Shown: one piece after another, positions 1 to 8,510 of the stretch
Numbering within the stretch: position 1 is the stretch's first letter
How the letters are laid out: each line of letters opens with the position of its first letter
Assembly: GCA_026708635.1 (NCBI GenBank)
Contig: JAPOUP010000172.1
Coordinates: 1 to 46,897 of the forward strand
Length of the DNA: 46,897 nucleotides
Direction: 5' to 3'
DNA from: Rhodobacter sp.
Lineage (GTDB): Bacteria; Pseudomonadota; Alphaproteobacteria; Rhodobacterales; Rhodobacteraceae
The notes under the pieces: model-generated
Seen by the model: only the letters and a program-made list of their open reading frames with translations
Databases searched by the model: none
What the model was told of the DNA's origin: nothing
Made by a program: the position numbers and the translations under genes

Positions 1-1
1 C

Positions 2-175
2 ATCCGCAAACTGCTGGCCCGAGTGGACATCGACATGGTGGTTATAGCCATAATGGTTTTGGCTGTCGTGGCCCCGGGAATTTTCATCGGAAGCTATTCG
101 CAAGTGTGGCGGCTTGAGACGATCCGCGTCCGGGCGTGGGCGCTTCCCACCAGCAAACATCCGGGTAGCCAATGA
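2..175 (+). CDS. possible C-terminal end of an unidentified membrane protein, cut by the window edge
   Basis: One forward frame is open from the window edge for 57 codons and ends in TGA at 173-175. Its translation has a hydrophobic stretch (MVVIAIMVLAVVAPGIFIG) after a short charged segment and ends in a basic tail, as the last membrane segment of an inner-membrane protein might. I do not recognise the family, and no start lies in the window. A 57-codon open frame is not strong evidence in DNA of this GC content, so this could also be chance. Confidence 0.25.
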   Translation: MRKLLARVDIDMVVIAIMVLAVVAPGIFIGSYSQVWRLETIRVRAWALPTSKHPGSQ

Positions 176-608
176 TGCCGTGGTCAAGGCCATGGATGGC
201 ATGGAACTGCCGAACCTCTATCGCCGGACGGGCGATCGGCTCCACACCGCCAGCGACGGCCGGAAATTCGAGGCGCGCGGTGACAGTCTCCATGCCGGCC
301 GGTCATTCAGGCACTTCGGGCAGGGTCAGGGTGTCAGCGCCGGGGGCGGTTGACGGCCGGACCCGACCGCGCGGTGAGCCGCGTCCCGGTCCCGCGGCGC
401 CGCGCGGGGACGAACCGGACCGCCAAACGCACGGGGAACCGCTCGATCGGATGGACGGGCGCTTTCCGCGGCCCTTCCCCGGGTTTCGTCCGGTCCCTGG
501 CCTATCCGGAGGGCGTGACAGCCGCCGTTTCTCGGCCAGGCGCGTGAGGGCCGACGCCGGCCGGTTCGGAACCGACAGGGAGAACGCCATGATGAAACGA
601 TCCGGGAG
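176..608. other. stretch without a recognisable gene
   Basis: Very GC-rich DNA between the possible gene end at the window edge and the antitoxin stop codon. Several frames stay open on both strands, but their translations are Arg/Pro/Gly-rich and mutually overlapping, as expected from base composition. I see no recognisable domain, terminator or tRNA here. Confidence 0.5.
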
Positions 609-884
609 TCACACCTCACCGGCCGGCTTCGCGACGAGGCGCAGCCCGAGGGTGTCCAGAAGGGCCAGAACGGCGCGCAGGGTGGGATTGTCCGTGGCGC
701 TGAACGGGTGGGTTTGCCGCTCCGTCCCGGTCAGCCCGCGGGCGCGGGCCACGATGCCGAGGCAATGGGCGATATAGGCGGGATCGTTGGTCTCCAGCGC
801 ATCCGACATGAACGCGACGGTCGCCCGGTCGGAGGACAGGTGGTCCGCAGGATCAAAGTCAGTCAGCATCTCGGTCACGGTCAT
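609..884 (-). CDS. antitoxin of the putative addiction-module antidote (HigA-like) family, with a shortened helix-turn-helix
   Basis: Predicted 91-residue DNA-binding antitoxin that would neutralise the RelE/ParE-type toxin encoded just upstream and probably repress their shared promoter. The N-terminal part (DFDPADHL, then FMSDALETNDPAYIAHCLG) and the C-terminal part (NPTLRAVLALLDTLGLRL) match the family closely. I chose the ATG at 884 because it overlaps the toxin stop codon as ATGA and follows a GGAGGGA ribosome site; an upstream in-frame ATG at 893 is less likely. Between GLTG and DNP the protein is about eight residues shorter than I recall for the family. The loss falls on the turn and recognition helix, so DNA binding may be weakened or absent. 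Family assignment is from memory of its motifs. Confidence 0.75.
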   Translation of the reverse strand: MTVTEMLTDFDPADHLSSDRATVAFMSDALETNDPAYIAHCLGIVARARGLTGTERQTHPFSATDNPTLRAVLALLDTLGLRLVAKPAGEV

Positions 885-1186
885 TCCCTCCATTGGTCGG
901 CGAGCCGCCGCGCGGTCTTGATATCACGCGTCTGGGATCCCTTGTCACCGCCACACAGCAGGACAATGATCAGGTCACCGCGCTGTTGATAGTAAACCCG
1001 GTAGCCCGGCCCGGTGTGCACACGCGGCTCCCGGATCGTCCCGCCCACGGACCGCACATCGCCGGCATGACCAAAGGCCAGACGGTTGATCCGGGCGGTG
1101 ATGATCGCGACCGCCCGCTCATCCCGCAGTCGGGCCAGCCACTTCCGAAAGGTTTCCGTCTGTTTCAGCGCAATCACGGATGTCAT
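881..1186 (-). CDS. type II toxin of the RelE/ParE superfamily (addiction-module killer protein type)
   Basis: A 101-residue basic protein of the HigB/RelE-like killer family, members of which usually inhibit translation by cutting mRNA on the ribosome. Family hallmarks are visible: an early ETFRKWLARLRDERA segment, a central ARINRLAFGHAGDVRSVGG region, GPGYRVYY, and a C-terminal VLLCGGDKGSQTRDI block. The ATG at 1186 is preceded by CTGGAGG at normal spacing, and this start gives the usual length; the frame also runs open further upstream, but that extension has no family similarity. It is the first gene of a two-gene operon and its stop overlaps the antitoxin start by 4 bp. The toxin-first order is typical of HigBA-like pairs. 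It looks intact; whether it is active is not visible. Confidence 0.85.
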   Translation of the reverse strand: MTSVIALKQTETFRKWLARLRDERAVAIITARINRLAFGHAGDVRSVGGTIREPRVHTGPGYRVYYQQRGDLIIVLLCGGDKGSQTRDIKTARRLADQWRE

Positions 1187-1642
1187 ATAACCTCCAGACG
1201 ACCGTCGCGCAACGGGTGTCGGCGGTCGCGGGCCGTCGCATTGGATGACCGTGAAACCGCCGTTAGGCCATTTCCGGAGAACCGCGTATTCCGCACAGCC
1301 CGGGGCATCGAGGAGTGTGCCGATGCGGTGCTGGATCACCGTCCTGGCCCCGCCCGTCGCCATGCCGTCCGGGACCGGCCATTTCAACCTTGCGCGCGCT
1401 CAAAGGCATATCGTTCCCACACTCGCAACCGATTTAGGGCGAACGCCCGCGAACCGCAAGAACGCGGCATGAATTTACCTCATTGCTTTTGCTTCCATTT
1501 ATCGAACACGCAGGGACGCCGCCGAACCCAGGAGAACCGCAGTCATACGGATGGCACCGCCGCGTCACATCCCGCCAGATTGGCGGAACAGGCCATGCAT
1601 GCATCGGCGCGAGATCGGATGCGCATCGCCCTGAAACGGGAT
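1187..1642. other. intergenic region upstream of the toxin-antitoxin pair, no gene seen
   Basis: About 450 bp between the toxin start and the SDR stop codon. It must contain the promoter of the minus-strand toxin-antitoxin operon, but I cannot point to a convincing -35/-10 pair or operator palindrome. A long plus-strand frame covering 893-1678 is antisense to the toxin and has no protein-like features. Confidence 0.5.
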
Positions 1643-2398
1643 TCAATGGGCCGTCCAGCCTCCGTCAACCAGAATTGACGTCCCGGTCACCATCGCCGAT
1701 GCGTCCGATGCGAGGAATAGCACCGCCCCCATTACGTCCTCGACTTCAGCGATGCGCCCGAGCTTGATCATTGACATGATCCAGTCGCGCTTCCTTGGAT
1801 CGTCCAGAGTGGCCTCGGTCAGCGGAGTCCGGATAAATGTCGGACAGACCGTGTTCACACGTATTCCGCGGTCACCCCATTCGATCGCCATGGCCTTGGT
1901 GAACCCCTCGACACCATGCTTGGTCCCGCAGTAAACCGCGCGCTCGATACCGCCGATATGCCCCATCTGGCTGGATATCTGGATGATCGAACCGCCCTGT
2001 TTCATATGCATCGCCGCTTCCCGCGCAAGAAAATAGGCAGCGCGAAAGTTGACGGCGGTAACGGTATCGAAGTCCTCCGGTCCGGTGTCCATTGCAAGTG
2101 AATGGCGGGCGATACCCGCGGAATTTACCACAATCCCGAATGGTCCGCGGTCAGCGAACACGGCGCGCATGGCGTTGAGGTCGGTCACATCCAAAACAAC
2201 ACCGATCGCGTCGAGGCCAGCCTCGCGCATCGCGCCCGCAGCCATCTCCAATTCGTCCCGGCCACGCGCCGCGAGGACCACCTCGGCGCCGGCTTCCGCC
2301 AACGCCACGGCGCAACCGAGACCGATTCCGCGCGAGCCGCCGGTGACGAGGGCGCACCGACCATCAAGGCGAAATGATGGTGTTCTCGGCAGTTTCAT
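1643..2398 (-). CDS. short-chain dehydrogenase/reductase (SDR)
   Basis: A 251-residue classical SDR, an NAD(P)-dependent oxidoreductase of unknown substrate. The cofactor motif TGGSRGIG lies near residues 20-27, with ARGRDE after beta-2, VLDVTD, the NSAG motif, a catalytic Ser in ISSQMG, and YCGTK as the YxxxK active site. The C-terminal LVDGGW closes the fold. All expected catalytic residues are present. It is the last gene of a minus-strand cluster, and its start overlaps the preceding stop codon by 4 bp (ATGA), so it is probably translationally coupled to it. Similar SDRs act on sugar acids, polyols or 3-oxoacyl substrates; the sequence does not decide between them. Confidence 0.9.
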   Translation of the reverse strand: MKLPRTPSFRLDGRCALVTGGSRGIGLGCAVALAEAGAEVVLAARGRDELEMAAGAMREAGLDAIGVVLDVTDLNAMRAVFADRGPFGIVVNSAGIARHSLAMDTGPEDFDTVTAVNFRAAYFLAREAAMHMKQGGSIIQISSQMGHIGGIERAVYCGTKHGVEGFTKAMAIEWGDRGIRVNTVCPTFIRTPLTEATLDDPRKRDWIMSMIKLGRIAEVEDVMGAVLFLASDASAMVTGTSILVDGGWTAH

Positions 2399-3066
2399 GA
2401 CCGCTCTCCCGGAATGCCGGGATAGTTTATTCCGCGAAACGGCGGAAAATCGCCATAGCGTTCCGCCCGCCCGGGATCCGGTGTCATTCCCGGTGCGGCG
2501 AGAGTACCTCGGGGATGGATATAGCTCAGGATGCGGCGCTCGCGGTCTGCACTCCGCCAGGACATGTTGAACGCGGCGTTTCTCGGGAAAAACCGAACCT
2601 CCTGAAAATCAAGGTGATCGTAAAGCCACCACGCCAGATCCCGCCAGTCCCGGCCATCCCTATACTGCGGAGCGAACCAGGGGATACCAACCGTGACACA
2701 GACTCCCTTACGGCCCTTGGAGTCACACCGGTCCCAAATGTGATTGGCGTGGCTCGCCTCGTTCCGCGCGCATTTCTGCGGTTTGACATGTGTCGCTCCG
2801 AACCGGTTCATCTCCGGACTGCGATAACCGGAACGGATGTCAACCGGTCCGAACGTTTCGACCAATGGCTCAAGCAGCCAAACGGCGAACTGCCTACCTA
2901 CCTCGAGAGCGAATTCAGGCCTGTCGGGAAAATTCTGGATGCCATGGAAGTTCGCTATCTCGCTCGTCATGAAGTTGCGCATCTCGAAGTGGCGGGACAG
3001 GCGTTGCCTTCCGAGCTCCTCAAGCGCCACGTAGCTTCCCGGACGTCTCACGCCACCCCGTTCCAC
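2395..3066 (-). CDS. conserved protein resembling peptidase M15 (D-Ala-D-Ala carboxypeptidase-like) proteins
   Basis: A 223-residue protein whose first half follows the layout of peptidase family M15 group 3: RLSRHFEMRNFMTSEIANFHG, a helical segment with LLEPLVETFGPVDIRSGYRSPEMN, then a His-rich stretch SHANHIWDRCD. The second half (GIPWFAPQY, DWRDLAWWLYDHLDF, RFFPRNAAFNMSW, YIHPRG) matches a conserved proteobacterial hypothetical family I have seen annotated as M15-like. The usual zinc-ligand pattern SxHxxGxAxD is not cleanly present, so enzymatic activity is uncertain. The start used is a GTG that overlaps the end of the upstream VOC gene by 19 bp; the next Met at 2982 would cut into the conserved SRHFEM segment. 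There is no signal peptide. Confidence 0.6.
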   Translation of the reverse strand: MERGGVRRPGSYVALEELGRQRLSRHFEMRNFMTSEIANFHGIQNFPDRPEFALEVGRQFAVWLLEPLVETFGPVDIRSGYRSPEMNRFGATHVKPQKCARNEASHANHIWDRCDSKGRKGVCVTVGIPWFAPQYRDGRDWRDLAWWLYDHLDFQEVRFFPRNAAFNMSWRSADRERRILSYIHPRGTLAAPGMTPDPGRAERYGDFPPFRGINYPGIPGERS

Positions 3067-3479
3067 TGAAACCCGCCATCGGGCCCGAGCGGTGAGAAAG
3101 GATTATACGCGATCTCCCAGACATGACCGTCCGGATCGGCGAAATACGCGATATGGCCACCCCAGAATATGTCGTGCGGCTCCTTGATACCCCGGCCCCC
3201 TGCCTTCAGGGCGGCTAGGTAGATTGGCGTCACTTCCTCTTTCTTAGCCACATTGTGAGCCAGTGTAATGCCGGAAAAACCCGAGATGTCCGAAACCTTG
3301 ATTCCCATGTCCCTCGCAAGCGCGTCTCTGGAATAGAGACCCAGCGTCTGACCGATAAGGTCAAACGCGACAACTCCGTCGGGACTTTCCTCCCTTGTCC
3401 AGCCTAAAGCCTCGTAAAACGCCGCCGATAGATTCATGTCAGAGACAGCGAGTGTTATCAGGCTAACGCGCTGTTGCAT
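3048..3479 (-). CDS. VOC (glyoxalase/bleomycin resistance) family protein
   Basis: A 143-residue vicinal-oxygen-chelate fold protein with two beta-alpha-beta-beta-beta modules: SLITLAVSDMNLSAAFYEALGW opens the first, and GHIAYFADPDGHVWEIAYNP closes the second and carries the usual C-terminal Glu ligand region. The longer frame begins at 3611, but the ATG at 3479 is preceded by GGGAGGG at good spacing and fits the family's N-terminus. Substrate is unknown; relatives include lactoylglutathione lyases, dioxygenases and drug-binding proteins. It sits between the hydrolase and the M15-like gene on the same strand, so co-transcription is likely. Confidence 0.85.
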   Translation of the reverse strand: MQQRVSLITLAVSDMNLSAAFYEALGWTREESPDGVVAFDLIGQTLGLYSRDALARDMGIKVSDISGFSGITLAHNVAKKEEVTPIYLAALKAGGRGIKEPHDIFWGGHIAYFADPDGHVWEIAYNPFSPLGPDGGFQWNGVA

Positions 3480-3625
3480 GGCCACCCTCCCCGCCTGTCG
3501 GTTCAGTGGAGAATCCGTAGCGCCAGTCGCCAATCCATCCATATTTCCCAAACCGCGCGCCAGGGGTTTCCTCCGAAGCGCGTGGTTTCCCATGGAGCGC
3601 CATGGCACCATCCAGATCCCCGCGA

Positions 3626-4453
3626 CTACCCATCATGGAGTCCAAGCACATCCTCGACATTCGCTTCGATAAGCCTGAGGCAGTCCTCCGTCGAAAACCT
3701 GTGGTCAGCGTCTTTCACCAGTGTCAGGCGGATGTCGTTACCGTCAGCGTGTGCCAATAACCGCATGGCGACCGAAATGTCCACATCCGTGTCGGCGGTG
3801 CCATGCAGCAGGCGAACGGGAAACGGAAGGGTAAACGGCTCTCGGAGCACCAGGTTCTCGCGCCCGTCCACGATCAACCTGCGGGTGACGACATATGGTT
3901 CGTCCGAATAATCATTTGGAAGCGCGATCTCCCCCTGTCGCTCAAGCGCGCGTCGCTGCTCTTCCGAGAATCCCGCCCACATTGAGTCTTCCGTGAAATC
4001 AGGTGCGGCGGCAATTCCCACGAAGCCCCGAATCCTCACAGCCATATTTGGCCGGGTGGCAAGATTCAGCGCGATCCAACCACCCATGGATGAACCGACG
4101 AGTACGGCCCCGTCCCCGGCCAGCCTCGATACTACGGTAGCGGCGTCTTCCGTCCAGTCACCGATACAGCCCTCCTCGAACGTGCCCGAGCTCCGCCCAT
4201 GCCCCGAATAGTCAAACCGCAGATAGGCACGGCCGGACCTGCTGGCCCAGCGTTCCAGATATACCGCCTTTGTTCCGTCCATGTCGGACCGGAGTCCGCC
4301 GAGAAACACCACACACGGCCCCATGCCGTCCGTTAGGTGGTAGGCGACACGAGACCCATGCGGGGTCTCCAGAACGCTTGGCCCGGGCACGGATACCTCC
4401 TGATTCGAACCCGAAAACTCGCATATCGAGGGCTCCGGCGAAAGCCCCGCCAT
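3626..4453 (-). CDS. alpha/beta hydrolase, ABHD10-like serine esterase
   Basis: A soluble alpha/beta hydrolase of about 275 residues. The oxyanion region (VVFLGGLRSDMDGTK), the segment LRFDYSGHGRSSG, the nucleophile elbow GSSMGG, an acidic residue in LLHGTADTDVD and the catalytic His in DADHRFS make a complete Ser-Asp-His triad. The FLGGLRSDM...FDYSGHGRS pattern resembles mammalian ABHD10 and its bacterial relatives, which cleave acyl esters or thioesters. The frame also allows a TTG start at 4468, but the ATG at 4453 has a GGA element at workable spacing. It is divergent from thrS, and the presumed thrS promoter lies next to its start. Likely first gene of the 4453-1643 cluster. Confidence 0.85.
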   Translation of the reverse strand: MAGLSPEPSICEFSGSNQEVSVPGPSVLETPHGSRVAYHLTDGMGPCVVFLGGLRSDMDGTKAVYLERWASRSGRAYLRFDYSGHGRSSGTFEEGCIGDWTEDAATVVSRLAGDGAVLVGSSMGGWIALNLATRPNMAVRIRGFVGIAAAPDFTEDSMWAGFSEEQRRALERQGEIALPNDYSDEPYVVTRRLIVDGRENLVLREPFTLPFPVRLLHGTADTDVDISVAMRLLAHADGNDIRLTLVKDADHRFSTEDCLRLIEANVEDVLGLHDG

Positions 4454-4461
4454 AATGTCCG

Positions 4462-4492
4462 TTGACAAGGTCAGGCCCAGCCATCATGTAAC
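4462..4492 (+). promoter_or_regulatory. candidate sigma-70 promoter for thrS
   Basis: A perfect -35 hexamer TTGACA at 4462-4467 is followed, after a long 19-bp spacer, by TGTAAC at 4487-4492 (4 of 6 matches to TATAAT). This would give a leader of roughly 55-60 nt before the thrS start. I see no T-box or attenuator in that leader. The long spacer keeps confidence low. Confidence 0.35.
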
Positions 4493-4555
4493 CTGTCCGA
4501 AAACATACCCGCAACCGGGCGTTCCGTGGGCGCCAAACCGACGAGGAAATTGATT

Positions 4556-6520
4556 ATGGCCCAGATCTCCCTTACCTTTCCCGACGGAAGCGTCCGTCAG
4601 TTCGAGGGCGGCATCACTCCCGCCGGGGTCGCGGAATCGATTGCGCCGTCACTGGCAAGAAAGGCCATATCGGCGACTGTCGACAGCCAACATTTTGATT
4701 TGCAATGGCCCATTGATCGGGATGCCCGAATCACAATCCACACGCTGGAGGACAAGACCCAGGCACTTGAGTTGATCCGCCATGACTGTGCGCACGTCAT
4801 GGCCCGTGCGGTGCAGGAGATCTGGCCCGAGGTTAAGGTCACGATCGGACCTGTCGTAGAATATGGCTGGTACTACGATTTCGACAGAGACGACCCCTTC
4901 ACTCCTGAAGACCTCGGCACGATCGAGGGGAAGATGAAAGAGATCATCAATCAACGGGATCCGGTCACCACGGAGATATGGGAACGGTCGCGGGCCGTGA
5001 GGTATTACGCCGCGAACCATGAATCCTATAAGGTCGAACTGGTGGAGGCTATTCCGGAAGGCGAGCCGGTCCGTATGTATTGGCACGGCCATTGGCAGGA
5101 TCTATGCCGCGGGCCCCATCTCCAGCATACGGGCCAGATCCCCGCTGACGCTTTCAGGCTTACCGATGTGGCCGGCGCGTATTGGCGCGGCGACAGCTCG
5201 CGACCAATGCTTCAGCGTATCTACGGCGTCGCTTTCAGAAACAGGAAGGACCTGAAAGCGCATCTGACGATGCTGGAGGAGGCCGCAAAGCGCGACCACC
5301 GCAAGCTCGGTCGTGAGATGGACCTGTTTCATATGCAGGAGGAGGCGCCCGGGCAGGTATTTTGGCACCCGAACGGCTGGAAAATATTCACGACGCTTCA
5401 GGATTACATACGCCGCAAGCAGACCCGGGGCGGCTATGTGGAGGTGAATACCCCCCAGGTGGTCGACCGCAAGCTATGGGAAGATTCGGGGCACTGGGAG
5501 AAATTCCAGGAACACATGTTCCTTGTCGAGGTCGACGAGGAACATGCGCGTGAAAAGTCCGTCAGCGCACTTAAGCCCATGAACTGTCCGTGCCACGTGC
5601 AGATATTCAATCGGGGTCTGAAGTCTTACCGCGACCTGCCGCTACGCATGGCGGAGTTTGGCTCATGTAACCGCTACGAGCCGTCGGGGGCTCTGCACGG
5701 CATCATGCGTGTGCGTGGATTCACCCAGGACGACGCCCATATTTTCTGCACCGAGGACCAGATCGAGAGCGAGACTTCCACCTACATCGAATGGCTCACC
5801 GAAGTATATTCGGAACTCGGTTTTCCGAACTTCCGCGTAAAGTTCTCCGACCGGCCCGACGTCCGGGCGGGTACCGACGACATATGGGATCGGGCGGAAC
5901 TGGCGCTACTCGAAGCCACGCGTAAAGCGGGTATAGATCCGGAGTTGAATCCCGGCGAAGGAGCGTTCTACGGACCCAAACTGGAATTCGTCCTGACCGA
6001 CGCCATCGGCCGCGACTGGCAATGCGGCACGCATCAGGTGGATTTTGTGCTGCCGGAGCGGCTCGGAGCTTCCTATATAGGCTCCGATGGCGCCAGGCAC
6101 CGACCCGTTATGCTGCACCGCGCCTGTCTTGGTTCATTCGAGCGTTTTATCGGTATATTGATAGAAAGCCATGCCGGCAGGCTACCCTTCTGGCTATCCC
6201 CACGACAGGTGGTTGTAGCCTCGATCGTATCGGATGCGGATGAATACGTCCGTGAAGTGACCGCGGCTCTACGGAAGCGGGGTATCCGGGCCGAATCGGA
6301 CGTACGTAACGAAAAAATCGGCTACAAGGTTCGCGAACACTCTCTGGCAAAGGTTCCCGCGATACTGGCCTGCGGCGAGAGGGAAACCGTCGATGGCACC
6401 GTCTCGGTGCGGCGCCTGGGGGAGAAACGGACCCAGGTCAGGGCATTTAGCGAAATTGTTGACGAACTCTGTGACGAGGCGACGCCACCGGATCTAAGGG
6501 TCGGGACCCCTTCGGGCTAG
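4556..6520 (+). CDS. thrS: threonyl-tRNA synthetase
   Basis: Charges tRNA-Thr with threonine in the cytoplasm. The 654-residue protein has the full bacterial layout: an N-terminal TGS domain (from [12 protein letters not shown]), an editing SAD domain with HDCAH at residues 76-80 and CRGPH at 184-188, and a class II catalytic core. The core shows MNCPCH near 342-347 (zinc Cys), motif 2 around [23 protein letters not shown] at 391-395 (zinc His), and motif 3 starting at H521 ([12 protein letters not shown]). An anticodon-binding domain ends the protein. The frame opens at 4526, but the ATG at 4556 follows GAGGAA and matches the family start. Length is normal and no key residue is missing. Confidence 0.97.
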   Translation: MAQISLTFPDGSVRQFEGGITPAGVAESIAPSLARKAISATVDSQHFDLQWPIDRDARITIHTLEDKTQALELIRHDCAHVMARAVQEIWPEVKVTIGPVVEYGWYYDFDRDDPFTPEDLGTIEGKMKEIINQRDPVTTEIWERSRAVRYYAANHESYKVELVEAIPEGEPVRMYWHGHWQDLCRGPHLQHTGQIPADAFRLTDVAGAYWRGDSSRPMLQRIYGVAFRNRKDLKAHLTMLEEAAKRDHRKLGREMDLFHMQEEAPGQVFWHPNGWKIFTTLQDYIRRKQTRGGYVEVNTPQVVDRKLWEDSGHWEKFQEHMFLVEVDEEHAREKSVSALKPMNCPCHVQIFNRGLKSYRDLPLRMAEFGSCNRYEPSGALHGIMRVRGFTQDDAHIFCTEDQIESETSTYIEWLTEVYSELGFPNFRVKFSDRPDVRAGTDDIWDRAELALLEATRKAGIDPELNPGEGAFYGPKLEFVLTDAIGRDWQCGTHQVDFVLPERLGASYIGSDGARHRPVMLHRACLGSFERFIGILIESHAGRLPFWLSPRQVVVASIVSDADEYVREVTAALRKRGIRAESDVRNEKIGYKVREHSLAKVPAILACGERETVDGTVSVRRLGEKRTQVRAFSEIVDELCDEATPPDLRVGTPSG

Positions 6521-6579
6521 CGGCGCCCTGTTGAAGGCTTACCGGGCCGTATTCCGGTGCGGCTCGCCCTGAGCACTTG

Positions 6580-6956
6580 TCAGGCGGGCTTCGCCCTGAC
6601 CCCCAGTAGCTTGCGGTGGAGGAACTCCGGCGAGCCCGTCCGGAACCACCAGGGCCGGAACTCGCGGTGCCACGGCAACGGCACTTCGCAGGGGTTGTGG
6701 ACCCAATCCCGCCTTGCCAGTGGTAGCCGTTATTCCACTCCCGGATCAAGTTCCGGTCCAGCCGCGCGAGCTCACGGCCGAACACCCTGTCCAACTCCAC
6801 GTCGGTGTAGCCGCACATGGTGGCGTAGCGCGGATCGAGGCTGACGTCCTCCAGGTTGTTGGGTCCGGACAACAGGCTCACGTCGGTAAGGAAGGTGAAG
6901 CGGACATCCGCCCGCGCAAACGGGTCGGAATTTACGGACTTCCCGAAAGCCCGCAA
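6580..6956 (-). pseudogene. relic of an AAA-ATPase-like / PD-(D/E)XK nuclease superfamily protein
   Basis: The minus-strand translation from about 6950 to 6710 reads FTFLTDVSLLSG, then NNLEDVSLDPRYATMCGYTD, then LDRNLIREWNNGYHWQG, clearly the middle of the AAA-ATPase-like family common in host-associated bacteria. At about 6706-6712 the similarity continues in another frame (VHNPCEVPLPWHREFRPWWF, then TGSPEFLHRKL) and stops at TGA 6580-6582. One frameshift therefore joins the two parts. The N-terminal ATPase half with its GxGKS-type loop and the C-terminal nuclease domain are both absent. It is a dead fragment, probably of a once multi-copy accessory family. Confidence 0.8.
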
Positions 6957-7430
6957 CTACTCATCCCATATAATTCGGACGTCACGAGGTGCCTTGTTTC
7001 TTCTGCCCTAACGGTGTGCCCGTCCGCCGGATTCTCCTCAAAATAGATTGAAACCGGCGCGAACGGCCGATGGACCGTTTCGGCCCGCACCGCCACTCGC
7101 GCCATCTCCATGCCAGTGGAGGACATCGGCTCTGATGCCTTGCGAACAGTCCATCGCTGTTCTCTCCAGGCGCGGGAACCGCGGGGTGCCGGATCAAACA
7201 CACGGATTGACCTCCCGAATACCATCGAATCCGCGGAAAACCGCCTTGACACTCGCCGCCATGCGGGAAAGTGGGATCTGGTGGAACATCGCGACGCCCG
7301 CACCCGAAGCCAACTGCGATGGGGAGCCAATGAACGCAGTCACGGAAATATCGGACATGAACGCACCGGGATTCCCGGATGCCGAATGCATTAGAGTTCG
7401 TTAAGCCCGATACTCGATAGGGTCCCGGCT
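6957..7430. other. stretch without an assignable gene, with a coding-looking minus-strand frame
   Basis: Between the relic and pyrC. On the minus strand a frame starts at about 7358 (MSDISVTAFIGSPSQLASG) and runs to FDGIREVNPCV. An overlapping frame then continues smoothly with VFDPAPRGSRAWREQRWTV and ETVHRPFAPVSIYFEE. The two together read like one protein broken by a frameshift near 7200, but I do not recognise the family. It should hold the pyrC promoter, which I could not place. Confidence 0.3.
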
Positions 7431-8510
7431 ATGACCGACACGCTGACCATCCGCTGCCCCGACGACTGGCACCTGCATCTGCGTGACGGTGCGATCCTGA
7501 AAGCGGTCCTGCCCGAAACGGTAAGGCATTTCGCGCGGGCGATCATCATGCCGAATCTAGTGCCACCGGTCGTAACGGGAGCGGATGCCGCTGCCTACCG
7601 CGACCGAATCCTCGCGGCGCTACCGGATGACGCGCTCTTTGAGCCACTCATGACCCTGTATCTGACTGAGGAAACGGATCCCGAGGACCTCGTTACCGCC
7701 GCGGAACGCGGACTGGTTCATGCCGTGAAGCTCTACCCGGCCGGTGCGACAACGAACTCGGCCTCGGGAGTGCGGGACTACAGACGCGTACAGGGGGTGC
7801 TGGAGAGAATGGCCGCGATCGGGCTTCCACTCTGTGTTCATGGTGAAGTGACCGATCCGGCCGTCGACATATTCGATAGAGAGGCGGCGTTCATCGAACA
7901 TGTGCTTGACCCGATGCGACGCGCCACGCCGGGCCTGCGTGTGGTCATGGAGCACATAACCACACGCGAGGGAATCGAATACGTCAAGACCCAGGGTTCC
8001 GATATGGGCGGAACGATCACGGCTCACCATCTCGCGATCAACCGAAACCACATTCTAGCCGGCGGCATAAGGCCCCACTACTACTGCCTGCCCGTTGCCA
8101 AGCGCGAGGAGCATCGGCGGGCACTCATCGCGGCCGCGACATCGGGCGATCCTCATTTCTTTCTTGGAACCGATAGCGCTCCGCATACCGACGCCCTCAA
8201 GGAACAGGCGTGCGGCTGCGCCGGATGCTTTACGGCGACGAACGCTGTCTCCGTAATCGCGGAGGTTTTCGAGATTGAGGGTGCGCTTTCCATGCTCGAA
8301 AGCTTCGTCTCGCTGCACGGACCGGCGTTCTACGGCCTGCCAGCCAACGAAGGCGTCATCCAGCTTGCCAAAGGCGCGGCGGTCTCATATCCTGATAGGA
8401 TAGAGACTGCCGAAGGTTCGGTCACTGTGTTCGATCCCGGTTTTCCTCTGCACTGGTCCCTATCCGGGCGCGAGATGAACTCAATGTCGCAAACGAAGCT
8501 GTCGGAATGA
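7431..8510 (+). CDS. pyrC: dihydroorotase (class II, E. coli PyrC-like)
   Basis: Zinc amidohydrolase that closes carbamoyl-aspartate to dihydroorotate in UMP synthesis. The 359-residue length is close to the E. coli type. Visible active-site elements are the HLHLRDG pair of His ligands at the N-terminus, the presumed carbamylated Lys in [12 protein letters not shown], the ligand His in CVHGEV and in MEHITT, and the catalytic Asp in GTDSAPH. The gene overlaps pyrE by 4 bp (ATGA), so the two are translationally coupled and likely transcribed together. The ribosome site before the ATG is weak. Confidence 0.96.
   Translation: MTDTLTIRCPDDWHLHLRDGAILKAVLPETVRHFARAIIMPNLVPPVVTGADAAAYRDRILAALPDDALFEPLMTLYLTEETDPEDLVTAAERGLVHAVKLYPAGATTNSASGVRDYRRVQGVLERMAAIGLPLCVHGEVTDPAVDIFDREAAFIEHVLDPMRRATPGLRVVMEHITTREGIEYVKTQGSDMGGTITAHHLAINRNHILAGGIRPHYYCLPVAKREEHRRALIAAATSGDPHFFLGTDSAPHTDALKEQACGCAGCFTATNAVSVIAEVFEIEGALSMLESFVSLHGPAFYGLPANEGVIQLAKGAAVSYPDRIETAEGSVTVFDPGFPLHWSLSGREMNSMSQTKLSE

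Noticed and set aside
893-1678. 261-codon plus-strand open frame over the toxin-antitoxin region
   Set aside because: It is antisense to the RelE-type toxin and the SDR end, its translation has no domain, and its composition is Arg/Pro-rich as expected by chance in GC-rich DNA.
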